This document shows positions 51,346-59,172 of a stretch of DNA of 64,000 bases, piece by piece. Source of the stretch: Streptomyces diacarni (GTDB lineage Bacteria > Actinomycetota > Actinomycetes > Streptomycetales > Streptomycetaceae); contig NZ_QOIN01000034.1 of NCBI RefSeq assembly GCF_003323715.1, forward strand, positions 62,001 to 126,000, read 5' to 3'. The stretch's first letter is position 1; every line of letters begins with the position of its first letter. The translations under genes were made by a program, and so were the position numbers. A model generated the notes under the pieces. The model searched no databases. It was not told the DNA's origin and was given only the letters and a program-made list of their open reading frames with translations.

Positions 51346-52722
51346 ATGACCCAGCGCACTGCGAACCAGCAGCTCAAAGCACTGATCGAGGAAACCGGGC
51401 TGCCGTACGACGGCGTCGCCCGCGCCGTGAAGTCCATCGCCGCGGAGAGCGGCCAGCGCCTGGGCACGAACAAGTCGGCCGTCCATCACTGGGTTTTGGG
51501 TGCGCAGCCGTCCGGGGCAACGCCCGGCTACCTGGCCGAGGCCCTGTCCCGGCGTCTGGGGCGACGGATCACCCGTGAAGACCTTGGGCTAGGTTCCCCA
51601 CCTGGTGGCGAAGATGACAGCATCGGGCTGACGCTGGACTTCGATCCGATCGAGACGCTGACCGCCATCGGGAGCGCAGACGTGAACCGACGCCGTTTCC
51701 TCGCCGCCTCCGCCTACTCCATGGCCGCGGCGACGCTCCCGCTGCACACCGCCCAGGAAGCCGCCGCCCGTGCCCGCACCGTCGCCTCCGGCGCCATCGC
51801 GGGGCACGCCGAGGTCGCCGCGGTGCGCGACATGGTGAAGTTCTTCATGGACATGGACGAACGCCACGGCGGACAGCACGGCCGCTCGGCGTTCGTGCAA
51901 TACCTGACGACGGATGTCGCCGGGTTGTGCCGGGGCCGGTTCGCCAGCGACGCCGTTCGCGCCGAGGCGTTCTCGGTCGCCTCGGCCGGCGCCCACCTGG
52001 CGGGCTGGAAGGCGTACGACAGCGGCGAGCAGGGCCTCGCACAGCGCTACTACCTGCAATCACTCGCTCTGGCGCGGGAGGCCGGCGTCCCCGGGCAGGA
52101 CGGGTTCGTGATGCGTACGATGTCCCAACAGGGCATGAAGCTGCACCGGCCCGAGCACTGCCTCGCCCTCGCCGAGACCGGTTGGGACCGCGCCAAGGGC
52201 TGGGTCGACCAGCAGGTCGAGGCGCTGTTCGCCGTCACCCACGCGCACGCCCTCGCCAAGACCGGCCAGCGCCAGGCCGCGCTCGCCGATGTCGACCGCG
52301 CCCAGACCGCACTGGCGGCCGGGACCGGGGACGAGGTGCCGTTCTGGGCATTGGTGTGGGGTCCGCCCGCGGCCACCGTGCACTCCCGCACGGCGAAGGT
52401 GTTCGAGACCCTCGGTGACCGGTCGAACGCTGCCCGGCAGTACGCGACCGCCGCGGCAAGCCGGCCCGATGCGACGTACGCCCGCATCATCGCTCTCGAC
52501 CTGGTGGCCCAGGCCGAGCAGCAGGCCAAGCAGGGCAGTATCGAGCAGGCGTGCACCACTTGGGGCCGGGCAATCGACACCATGGCCGGGGTGCAGTCCA
52601 TCCGCACCCTCAAGGCCGTCCGCTCCCTGCGCTCCGACCTCCGCCCGTACCGCGCCCGCGGTGTGCGGGTTGCGGGCGAGCTCGACGAGCGCGCCCGTGT
52701 CTTCCTCGACCACCACCGCTGA
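51346..52722 (+). CDS. Helix-turn-helix/TPR regulator divergent from the peptide operon
   Basis: This is a 458-residue protein. An N-terminal DNA-binding region (about 1-85; KALIEETGLPYDGVARAVKS, TNKSAVHHWVLGAQPS) is followed by a helical TPR-like C-terminus (about 150-450; SAGAHLAGWKAYDSGEQGLA, ALAETGWDRAKGWVDQQVEA). This build is like peptide-sensing RRNPP-type regulators, though sequence similarity to those was not tested. An internal NRRRFLAAS followed by a hydrophobic stretch resembles a Tat motif but lies at about residue 108 and is not a signal peptide. It is divergent from the 42-residue peptide gene, so it may sense that peptide. Ends 136 bases before the right repeat. Confidence 0.8.
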   Translation: MTQRTANQQLKALIEETGLPYDGVARAVKSIAAESGQRLGTNKSAVHHWVLGAQPSGATPGYLAEALSRRLGRRITREDLGLGSPPGGEDDSIGLTLDFDPIETLTAIGSADVNRRRFLAASAYSMAAATLPLHTAQEAAARARTVASGAIAGHAEVAAVRDMVKFFMDMDERHGGQHGRSAFVQYLTTDVAGLCRGRFASDAVRAEAFSVASAGAHLAGWKAYDSGEQGLAQRYYLQSLALAREAGVPGQDGFVMRTMSQQGMKLHRPEHCLALAETGWDRAKGWVDQQVEALFAVTHAHALAKTGQRQAALADVDRAQTALAAGTGDEVPFWALVWGPPAATVHSRTAKVFETLGDRSNAARQYATAAASRPDATYARIIALDLVAQAEQQAKQGSIEQACTTWGRAIDTMAGVQSIRTLKAVRSLRSDLRPYRARGVRVAGELDERARVFLDHHR

Positions 52723-52858
52723 CGGGGTCGGTGAACCGCTTCGCTGTATGCGACTGATGGCGGGCATGCCGGCGGTCGGGATGTCGCCGCCCGCGCCGAT
52801 ACTTCCTCGGCAGCAGTGCGCCGTCAGCGAGACAACTCCCGTCCAACGGCGACCATGA

Positions 52859-53053
52859 TCGCGACCGTCCTGGAGGCCGGAGCGCGGACGGGCTCACTCC
52901 GTGGTGACGTCGACCCGGACGACGTCCTCACCCTCCTGCTCGGCCTCTTCCTCGCCACCCCCACGGGCGGCGCACCGCACCGGGTCGGACCCCTGCTCGA
53001 CCTCATCGTCGACGCCCTCCGTCCCCGTCCCGGCGACTGAGGTCGCCGGGACG
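52859..53053. repeat. Right 195-bp direct repeat: truncated TetR 3' end
   Basis: This is the copy of 46891-47085. It retains the last 60 codons of the TetR gene, ending in the same stop at 53040, but no helix-turn-helix. The short in-frame start at 52816 would give a 74-residue fragment that is unlikely to function. It is a gene fragment left by duplication at the insertion site. Confidence 0.9.
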
Positions 53054-53217
53054 CGCCGCAGTTGGTCGCCGTACCGGTACACGACGATGGGCGGGGCGCC
53101 CTCGTCCAGCAGCAGCCGGTAGATGAACGGGGCAGGCCCCGTCACCTGGATCACCCGCCCCGTCTTCCCGGACCTGCGGTCCTGCGCCCTCTCGCCCACG
53201 GCCCACACCTCACACAC
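52894..53217 (-). CDS. Small conserved-looking hydrophilic protein, 3' end runs into the repeat
   Basis: The N-terminal 65 residues look genuine: AVGERAQDRRSGKTGRVIQV, then LLLDEGAPPIVVYRYGDQLR, a beta-rich hydrophilic domain common as a small protein near XRE/DUF397 modules. The remaining 40 residues read antisense through the duplicated TetR end and may not be native. A start at GTG 53208 has GGAG 8 bases upstream and may be preferable to GTG 53217. It overlaps the preceding small gene by 8 bases if the longer start is used. Function unknown. Confidence 0.55.
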   Translation of the reverse strand: MCEVWAVGERAQDRRSGKTGRVIQVTGPAPFIYRLLLDEGAPPIVVYRYGDQLRRVPATSVAGTGTEGVDDEVEQGSDPVRCAARGGGEEEAEQEGEDVVRVDVTTE

Positions 53218-53401
53218 TCCGCAGGCGGCGGTGCCCCTCGGCGGGTGCCTCCGGCGCGTGGTTGCGGTGCAGGTGCGCCCCGAAGAGCGCTTCGAGGTCG
53301 GCCCTGGGCCGCGGGTCGCCCGCCGCGCGGCTGATCATCGTGCGATACCACGCGCAGTCCTCGCAGGGGCGTGCCGCGCCCCCGCCTTCCGATTGCTCCA
53401 T
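53210..53401 (-). CDS. Small protein with Cys-x2-Cys and His-rich motif
   Basis: This 63-residue protein starts MEQSEGGGAARPCEDC. CEDCAWY and a later GAHLHRNH suggest a possible zinc site. It lies divergently from the XRE regulator gene and directly upstream of another small gene, with overlapping ends. Small proteins like this often accompany XRE/DUF397 pairs in Streptomyces. Function unknown. Confidence 0.65.
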   Translation of the reverse strand: MEQSEGGGAARPCEDCAWYRTMISRAAGDPRPRADLEALFGAHLHRNHAPEAPAEGHRRLRSV

Positions 53402-53429
53402 CGTTCCCACCCGCTGGTCGAGTTGGTGA

Positions 53430-53443
53430 CTCACTGTGGTGAG
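53430..53443. promoter_or_regulatory. Inverted repeat in promoter of XRE regulator and small genes
   Basis: CTCAC-TGTG-GTGAG is a short palindrome flanked by GTTG and CAAC, 100 bases before the XRE gene and 29 bases before the divergent small gene. Possible operator for the XRE protein. Confidence 0.4.
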
Positions 53444-53543
53444 AACAACACGTAGAGGGCTACGATGACGCGGTATGAGCACCTTTCCTCATGGAGGGGC
53501 GCCCGAATGCGGCTACTGCTGACGGAAGTTGGTGCAGGTTGTC

Positions 53544-54476
53544 ATGGGTGCGGTAGGCAAGCGGCCGACAGGTATGAGTATCCCGCCGAGTCTCGGAGAG
53601 GACGTCCGTCGGGTGAGGCGGGCTCGCGGTATCTCTCAGACCGCATTCGCCACGGCCACCGGCTACACCCAGAGCTACGTGAGCCGCGTCGAGTCGGGGG
53701 AGTTCATGCCCTCGGTGAAGTTCGCCGAGGCGTGTGACCGCACGTTCGGCACGGGGGACTTGTTCGTCCGGCAACTCCGCCGCGTGGTCGAAGGAGAGTA
53801 CCCGGCGTGGTTCGCCCCGTACATCGACGCGGAGCGGCGTGCGGCCACCATTCGGGACTTCTCGACCATCTTCATCACGGGCTTGTTGCAGACCGAGGCA
53901 TACGCCCGCGTTTCGCTGGTCGGCGGGCGTCCCAACGTCTCACCGGGGGACGTTGATGCGAAGGTGGCCAGCCGCCTGCGGCGCCGCGAGATTCTGATGA
54001 AGCCCGACCCGCCTCGGGTATGGGTGGTGCTCTACGAGGCGTGTTTGCGGGCCCGAGTCGGATCCGCCCGCGTGATGGCGGATCAGATGAAACATCTCAT
54101 GGAGCAGGCACGGCTCCACGCCGCCCTGACTGTTCAAGTGCTGCCGTACTCGGCGGCGGAAGTCGGCATCGGTGTGCCCTACGTCCTGCTGGAGATGTCG
54201 AGCGGCAAACCGTGCGTTTTCGTAGAGGGGCCTCAAGGCGGAAGGCCGTATGAAGGACCGGAAACTGTCGCGAACTCAGCTCACATCTACGATGAAATTC
54301 GGGCTAGTTCATTGAGTCCGGGTGAATCACTGGCCCTCATCAGCGCTGTAAGGGACGAGCATGAGCGAAACGCAGTGGATCAGAAGCAGCTACAGCGACA
54401 AACAAGGGGGCAACTGCGTCGAGTGGGCCCCGGGGCTCGTGCCCGACGTGGGGGTCGTCCCGGTGCGGGACAGTAA
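53544..54476 (+). CDS. XRE-family regulator with DUF5753 C-terminal domain
   Basis: This 310-residue protein has a helix-turn-helix (LGEDVRRVRRARGISQTAFA, TGYTQSYVSRVESGEFMP) and the long C-terminal DUF5753 domain (FITGLLQTEAYARVSL to SAHIYDEIRASSLSPGES). Such proteins pair with DUF397 proteins in Streptomyces development and metabolism. The ATG at 53544 is chosen with AGG 5 bases upstream. Unusually, the frame does not stop near the DUF397 start but continues 116 bases out of frame into it, adding an Arg/Gly-rich tail, which suggests a small indel near the 3' end. Confidence 0.88.
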   Translation: MGAVGKRPTGMSIPPSLGEDVRRVRRARGISQTAFATATGYTQSYVSRVESGEFMPSVKFAEACDRTFGTGDLFVRQLRRVVEGEYPAWFAPYIDAERRAATIRDFSTIFITGLLQTEAYARVSLVGGRPNVSPGDVDAKVASRLRRREILMKPDPPRVWVVLYEACLRARVGSARVMADQMKHLMEQARLHAALTVQVLPYSAAEVGIGVPYVLLEMSSGKPCVFVEGPQGGRPYEGPETVANSAHIYDEIRASSLSPGESLALISAVRDEHERNAVDQKQLQRQTRGQLRRVGPGARARRGGRPGAGQ

Positions 54477-54558
54477 GGACACCGGCCTGGCCGCGTTGGC
54501 GTTCACGCCCGCGGCGTGGACCGCGTTCGTCGACGGGGTGAAGCGGGCCGGCCGCTGA
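54361..54558 (+). CDS. DUF397 protein, partner of XRE regulator
   Basis: This 65-residue protein matches DUF397 (MSETQWIRSSYSDKQGGNCV, VPVRDSKDTG, FTPAAWTAFVDGV). In Streptomyces these are co-expressed with XRE/DUF5753 regulators and may antagonise or assist them. Its first 116 bases are also read in another frame as the tail of the regulator gene, a longer overlap than usual. Confidence 0.9.
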   Translation: MSETQWIRSSYSDKQGGNCVEWAPGLVPDVGVVPVRDSKDTGLAALAFTPAAWTAFVDGVKRAGR

Positions 54559-54580
54559 GCCACAGCGGCCCAGGGCTCGG

Positions 54581-54616
54581 GACGGCCGGGCCCGAGGCGC
54601 CTCGGGCCCGGCCGTC
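54581..54616. terminator. 36-bp perfect palindrome, bidirectional terminator
   Basis: Bases 54581-54616 form a perfect 36-base inverted repeat beginning GACGGCCGGGCCCGAGG. It lies exactly between two convergent stop codons (54558 and 54619). Confidence 0.85.
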
Positions 54617-54618
54617 GT

Positions 54619-55254
54619 TCAGTCTTTCTCCACCCGCAGCGCGGCCAGCTGCTGCTCGAAGGGGATGACCTCTTCTTGCTGCGGCCGGGGTCCGGCAGAG
54701 GTGCGGGGCGCGACCAGTCCCGCCAGTTCGCCGCCCGCGCGGGCGACCCGCCGGGGGAGTGACGGCGTGATGCCGTCGTCCGCCGCGGCCCAGTCGTCCG
54801 TCGCGGCGTAGACGGCCGTCGGTGCCGTCACCGTTCGCAGGTAGGAGAAGAGCGGGCGCATGGCGTGCTCCAGGACCAGGGAGTGGCGCGGGGTGCCGCC
54901 CGTGGCGCCGAGGAGCACCGGCTTGCCGGTCAGCGCGTCGTTGTCGAGTACGTCGAAGAACGATTTGAACAGGCCGCTGTAGGACGCGGAGAAGACGGGC
55001 GTGACGGCGATCAGCCCGTCCGCCTCCGTGACCCGCTCGATGGCCTCGCGCAGCGCCCCGCCCGCGAACCCCGTGGTGAAGTTGTGGGCGATCTCGGTGG
55101 CGACGTCCCGCAGCTCGACCGTCGTGATCTCCGCCTCGGTGTCCTGGTCGGCCAGGGCGACGCGGGTCGCCTCGGCCAGCCGGTCGGCCAGCAGCCGGGT
55201 GGAGGACGGTTCGCTCAGTCCGGCCGAGACGACGGCCAGTTTCACGGGCCTCAT
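54619..55254 (-). CDS. NADPH-dependent FMN reductase (CE1759-like)
   Basis: This 211-residue flavodoxin-fold protein begins LAVVSAGLSEPSSTRLLADRLA, with the FMN phosphate-binding loop at SEPSST and the segments GLIAVTPVFSASYSGLFKSF and KPVLLGATGGTPRHS. It would supply reduced FMN to the monooxygenase encoded by the preceding gene. The start overlaps that gene's stop by 4 bases, so the pair is translationally coupled. Confidence 0.9.
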   Translation of the reverse strand: MRPVKLAVVSAGLSEPSSTRLLADRLAEATRVALADQDTEAEITTVELRDVATEIAHNFTTGFAGGALREAIERVTEADGLIAVTPVFSASYSGLFKSFFDVLDNDALTGKPVLLGATGGTPRHSLVLEHAMRPLFSYLRTVTAPTAVYAATDDWAAADDGITPSLPRRVARAGGELAGLVAPRTSAGPRPQQEEVIPFEQQLAALRVEKD

Positions 55255-56393
55255 GCGGCGGCTCCCTTCTGCTCGTCGTGGTGCGCGCCCGTGCGCGCCG
55301 CGTGCGCGGCCACGCGCGCCGTGTGCGTGGGGGCGTCTGCCGTGCCGGCGGGGCGCCCGGCGGCCATCTCCTTGCGCAGCACCGGTACGACCTCCTCGCC
55401 CAGCAGGTCGAGCTGCTCCAGTACGGTCTTGAGCGGCAGTCCCGCGTGGTCCATCAGGAACAGCTGGCGCTGGTAGTCGCCGAAGGACTCGCGGAAGGTG
55501 AGGGTCTTGTCGATGACCTCCTGCGGGCTGCCGACGGTCAGCGGTGTCTGGTCGGTGAACTCCTCCAGGCTCGGGCCGTGCCCGTAGACGGGTGCGTTGT
55601 CGAAGTAGGGCCGGAACTCGTTCACCGCGTCCTGCGAGTTCTTCCGCATGAAGACCTGTCCGCCGAGGCCGACGTACGCCTGCTGTCGCGTTCCGTGTCC
55701 GTAGTGCTCGAAGCGGTCACGGTAGAGGTTGATCAGGTGCTTGAAGTGGTCCTTGGGCCAGAAGATGTTGTTGGCGAAGAAGCCGTCACCGTAGTAGGCG
55801 GCCTGCTCGGCGATCTCGGGGCTGCGGATGGAGCCGTGCCACACGAAGGGCGGGACGCCGTCGAGCGGGCGGGGCGTGGAGGTGAAGCCCTGGAGGGGGG
55901 TGCGGAAGCGGCCCTGCCAGTCGACGACGTCCTCGGTCCACAGTCGGCGCAGCAGCGCGTAGTTCTCGATCGCGAGCGGGATGCCCTGGCGGATGTCCTG
56001 TCCGAACCAGGGGTAGACGGGTCCGGTGTTGCCGCGGCCCATCATCACGTCGACGCGGCCTTCGGCGATGTGCTGGAGCATCGCGAAGTCCTCGGCGATC
56101 TTCACCGGGTCGTTGGTGGTGATCAGTGTCGTGGAGGTGGACAGGATCAGCCGCTCGGTGCGGGCGGCGATCCAGCCGAGCATGGTCGTCGGCGAGGACG
56201 GCACGAACGGGGGGTTGTGGTGCTCGCCGGTGGCGAAGACGTCGAGTCCGACCTCCTCGGCCTTGCGGGCGATGGTCAGCATCGCCGTGATCCGCTCGTG
56301 CTCGGTCGGCGTCCGGCCCGTGGTGGGGTCGGGTGTCACGTCGCCGACGGTGAAGATCCCGAACTGCGTGGGGGTGGTGGCCGTGGCCGTCAT
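55251..56393 (-). CDS. LLM-class flavin-dependent monooxygenase (CE1758-like)
   Basis: This 380-residue TIM-barrel luciferase-like oxygenase contains GIFTVGDVTPDPTTGRTPTE, TSTTLITTNDPVKIAEDFAM and RVDVMMGRGNTGPVYPWF. It uses FMNH2 from the reductase encoded next. The pair forms a two-component monooxygenase; the substrate is unknown. The upstream region carries a palindrome, GTAGTT-N8-AACTAC (56427-56446), of the kind bound by MarR-type regulators, but no MarR gene is adjacent. Confidence 0.9.
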   Translation of the reverse strand: MTATATTPTQFGIFTVGDVTPDPTTGRTPTEHERITAMLTIARKAEEVGLDVFATGEHHNPPFVPSSPTTMLGWIAARTERLILSTSTTLITTNDPVKIAEDFAMLQHIAEGRVDVMMGRGNTGPVYPWFGQDIRQGIPLAIENYALLRRLWTEDVVDWQGRFRTPLQGFTSTPRPLDGVPPFVWHGSIRSPEIAEQAAYYGDGFFANNIFWPKDHFKHLINLYRDRFEHYGHGTRQQAYVGLGGQVFMRKNSQDAVNEFRPYFDNAPVYGHGPSLEEFTDQTPLTVGSPQEVIDKTLTFRESFGDYQRQLFLMDHAGLPLKTVLEQLDLLGEEVVPVLRKEMAAGRPAGTADAPTHTARVAAHAARTGAHHDEQKGAAA

Positions 56394-56426
56394 GGTGCTC
56401 GCCGTCCTCGTGCGCTCGTCGATGAA

Positions 56427-56446
56427 GTAGTTGATTGTTGAACTAC
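56427..56446. promoter_or_regulatory. MarR-like palindrome upstream of monooxygenase gene
   Basis: GTAGTT-GATTGTTG-AACTAC lies 34 bases before the monooxygenase start, in an AT-rich patch unlike its surroundings. Likely operator; its regulator is not in the window. Confidence 0.6.
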
Positions 56447-56569
56447 ATCCTCGTCAATGCTCTCGGACCAGTGTGCATTCCCTGTGCGGGAGAGGCCCTG
56501 CCGACCAGTGAGAACGCCCTCCGAGGCCCTGCTGACCAGGGGCCCCGACCCCGCGGTGACCGTGTGCGG

Positions 56570-57646
56570 TCAGCCGGCCGCCCCGGGGGCCAGCATGCGG
56601 GCGGGATTGCCGTGGGTCAGGCGGGTGATCAACGCCCGGTCCAGCCCCCGGCCGGCCAGCATCTCGCCGAAGACGGTGGGCACGAAGGTGAACCCGTTGC
56701 CACCGTGCTGGGTCCACATCTGCTTCAGGAACAGATCGTGGCTGAGCAGGAGCTGCCCCGCATGCCCGCGCCGGACGAGCCGGGCGACCGCCTCGGCCGT
56801 CTGCGGAGCCGACGGGGCGGCCCCCTCCCCGGGGAAGGCGACCTCCATGCCGATCATGTCGAACTCCAGCCACACCCCGCGTGCCGCCACCGACTCCTGG
56901 TAGGCGGCGTCGTGTCCGGAGGGATCCATGTGGGCCAGCACGACCCGGCCTGGCGCCACCCCGACCTCGTCCAGCACCAGGTCGAGCACCTCGTGCGCCC
57001 GGCGCTGCCAGCCCGGCAGGTGCAGCATCAGCGGAATGTGCGGCCGGTCCAGCTGCGCCAGCGCGGCCGCCCGCACCGAGGCGCGCTCCGCCTCGGTGAA
57101 CGCGGGGGAGACCCCGATCTCCCCGATGATGCCGGGCCGTACCGCGTGCGGGCCGACGCCGTGGTCCAGCTCCGCGACGATCCGCGCCGCCTGCTCCTCG
57201 GCCGCGTCGGCGATCCGCCCGCCCTCGAACCGCTCCAGATACGCGCCGCACCCCATCACGACATGGACGCCGCCGCGCTCCGCCGCCCGCCGCAACAGCT
57301 CCGGGTTCCGCCCGATCGCCGCGCTGCAGGTGACATCGACCAGGGTCCCGCCGCCGCAGTCGCGGAACGCGTCGATCTCCCGCACCACGTCGGCCAGGGG
57401 TTTGGGGGCGACGTTGTCGCGGTTGCAGTACGGGTCGTGCCGCAGCGCCCAGGCCACCGAGGCGCTCACCGGCCGCTCGGGCAGTTTCTCTGTGAAGCCG
57501 TAGGAGGGCGGGTTCCGCACTCCGGACAGGTCGTTGAACAGGTGCTCGTGCGGCAGGACGAGTCCGAGCCGGTCGGCGGAGACGGGCCCCGAAACGGTGT
57601 GGACGGTCGGCGGGGCCTGCGGGGCTGTACTCGCCGGGGTGGTCAT
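56570..57646 (-). CDS. Phosphotriesterase-family metal hydrolase
   Basis: This 358-residue TIM-barrel amidohydrolase-superfamily protein contains the metal motif PHEHLF (His33, His35), a glutamate in GIIGEIGVS (as in PHP-type members rather than a carboxylated lysine), His in LMLHLPGW and VLAHMDPS, and Asp in LLSHDLFLK. The real substrate is probably a lactone or ester rather than a phosphotriester. It is the last gene of the LacI-flanked catabolic set and overlaps the YdcZ transporter gene by 4 bases. Confidence 0.88.
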   Translation of the reverse strand: MTTPASTAPQAPPTVHTVSGPVSADRLGLVLPHEHLFNDLSGVRNPPSYGFTEKLPERPVSASVAWALRHDPYCNRDNVAPKPLADVVREIDAFRDCGGGTLVDVTCSAAIGRNPELLRRAAERGGVHVVMGCGAYLERFEGGRIADAAEEQAARIVAELDHGVGPHAVRPGIIGEIGVSPAFTEAERASVRAAALAQLDRPHIPLMLHLPGWQRRAHEVLDLVLDEVGVAPGRVVLAHMDPSGHDAAYQESVAARGVWLEFDMIGMEVAFPGEGAAPSAPQTAEAVARLVRRGHAGQLLLSHDLFLKQMWTQHGGNGFTFVPTVFGEMLAGRGLDRALITRLTHGNPARMLAPGAAG

Positions 57647-58665
57647 GACTGCTCCGCGACGTTCGTGCCGCGCGGGGCGCGGGAGGGGATCATCGCGATC
57701 CCCGCGGCGACGAGCGCCAGCACCGTACCGCCGATGGTCGCCAGGTGGATCTCTTCCCCCAGGGACGGGCTGATGGCACCGAGGATCAGGGAGCCCAGCA
57801 GCTGGCCCGCCACCGAGGAGAGCCCGAGGAGGAGCAGCCCGAGGCCGCGCACGAGCAGCGCCATGAAGGCGATCGACAGCAGCCCGAGGGCGCCGCCGGT
57901 GTACATCCACCAGGTGTCCGGCAGCGCGAAGTGCCCGGACCCTGTGCCCAGCCGGATCAGGTAGCCGACCAGCAGCACCGTGAAGCCGACGAGGAAGTTG
58001 AAGCCGATCGAGACCAGCACGGAGCCGCTGGAGCGGGCGACGGCCGCGTTGCCCGCGGGCTGCCAGCCGGCCAGCAGCCCCGCGGCGAACGGCAGCACGG
58101 CCATCACGACCGCGCCGGGCACGTGCAGGGCGGGGGAGATGGCGAGGGTGGTGGCGCCGACGGCGAGTACGGCGCCCAGCAGCCGGGGCGCCGAGACGGG
58201 CTGCTTGACCTCGGAGGTGACCCCGAAACGGTCGCAGATCACGCCGGAGATGACCATGCCGCAGATCAGGGCGATCTGGAAGACGGCGACCCCGAGAGCG
58301 CCGACGGCGATCCCCTCGGACAGGACCACGGCGCCGCCGCACAGACCCGCCAGGTAGTTCCACCAGCCGACCTCGCCGCCGCGGATCAGCCGGGGCAGGG
58401 CCAGGGCCTGGCGGCGGGTGGTGGGCCGGGCGAAGACGAGGACGGCCATCAGGATCAGACCGCTGCCGAAGGAGATGACGGCGGCGCCGTTGCCGTCGTC
58501 GATCTCCTTGCCGAGGGCACCGTTGACGGTGGACTGGAGCGGGCTGAGGGTGCCGGCCAGCACGGTCGCGATCACGAGGAGGGCGGTGGTCGCGCCGCGG
58601 GGCGTGCGCTGCCGGGGTTCGGGGGCCACGGCGGGGGCCGGGGCCGGGGGAGTCAGGTGGGTCAT
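57643..58665 (-). CDS. DMT-family transporter, YdcZ/DUF606 type
   Basis: This 340-residue protein has ten helices with the internal duplication typical of YdcZ-type transporters (STVNGALGKEIDDGNGAAVI; GWQPAGNAAVARSSGSVLVS). The ATG at 58665 is preceded by AAGGG. It is coupled to the phosphotriesterase-like gene by a 4-base overlap (57643-57646), suggesting it imports or exports that enzyme's substrate or product. Confidence 0.85.
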   Translation of the reverse strand: MTHLTPPAPAPAVAPEPRQRTPRGATTALLVIATVLAGTLSPLQSTVNGALGKEIDDGNGAAVISFGSGLILMAVLVFARPTTRRQALALPRLIRGGEVGWWNYLAGLCGGAVVLSEGIAVGALGVAVFQIALICGMVISGVICDRFGVTSEVKQPVSAPRLLGAVLAVGATTLAISPALHVPGAVVMAVLPFAAGLLAGWQPAGNAAVARSSGSVLVSIGFNFLVGFTVLLVGYLIRLGTGSGHFALPDTWWMYTGGALGLLSIAFMALLVRGLGLLLLGLSSVAGQLLGSLILGAISPSLGEEIHLATIGGTVLALVAAGIAMIPSRAPRGTNVAEQS

Positions 58666-58689
58666 CGTGTCGCCGCCCTTTCGCGCTGC

Positions 58690-58995
58690 GTTCTGGAAGG
58701 GGACCCGGGGATGTGTGAGGGGGCCGGCGGCGCCCTGCCGGAGGGTGGTGACCGCGACCACGGCGCTCGCCCAGGGGGCCGCGTCGAGCGGGGCGGCGCT
58801 GTCGGGCGGCGCGTCCGCCGTCGCGGTGCCGAGCTGTACCCGCCCGTGGCGGTGGCCCCGGCCGGGCCGGTACGGGCTGCGCCGTGGACGGCCCGCTCGG
58901 CGCCGCGCGGCAGTACCGCGCTGCCGTCGGCTTCCAGGGCGACGAGGTCCCCTTCCGGGGACAGCGTACGGGTCCGCCGCGAGGTGCCCGCCGGC
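58690..58995 (-). pseudogene. Decayed gene fragment between transporter and GATase-like gene
   Basis: The 507-base gap 58666-59172 has coding-like third positions on the minus strand in two frames. One frame gives TLSPEGDLVALEADGSAVLP and then RGAERAVHGAA. The other continues RVQLGTATADAPPDSAAPLD and then AVVAVTTLRQGAAGPLTHP. Joined by one frameshift near 58840 they would form a single C-terminal protein fragment. I do not recognise the family. It runs open into the transporter frame, as after a deletion. Confidence 0.35.
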
Positions 58996-59172
58996 ACCGC
59001 GACCGCCTCTCCGCCGCGAGGTGTGCGCGCCTTCCAGCGGCGGGGCCGTCTCCGGGCCGCCGGATGTGCTCGCCTCTCCGTTACGGAGCGTGCTCGTTCC
59101 TCCGGTACGGGGTGGCCGCGCGGCCCCCTCGGGGGTGCCCGCCACCGTGCCCACCGGGGGTGCCACGGGGGG

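Larger units (their letters stand above)
47086..52858. mobile_element. Inserted cassette with peptide/asparagine-synthetase-like genes
   Basis: About 5.8 kb lie between the two copies of the TetR 3' end. Contents: recombinase remnant, ABC exporter, asparagine-synthetase-like enzyme, 42-residue peptide gene and divergent TPR regulator. The direct repeats and recombinase relic support past integration, or gain by recombination between repeats. No intact integrase is present, so the element is probably immobile now. Confidence 0.7.

Noticed and set aside
51660..51740. Tat signal peptide in the TPR regulator (NRRRFLAAS)
   Set aside because: It lies around residue 108 behind a DNA-binding domain, so it cannot act as an N-terminal export signal.
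52816..53040. Second functional TetR-like gene
   Set aside because: Only the last 60 codons of the upstream gene are present, with no DNA-binding domain; it is a duplicated fragment.
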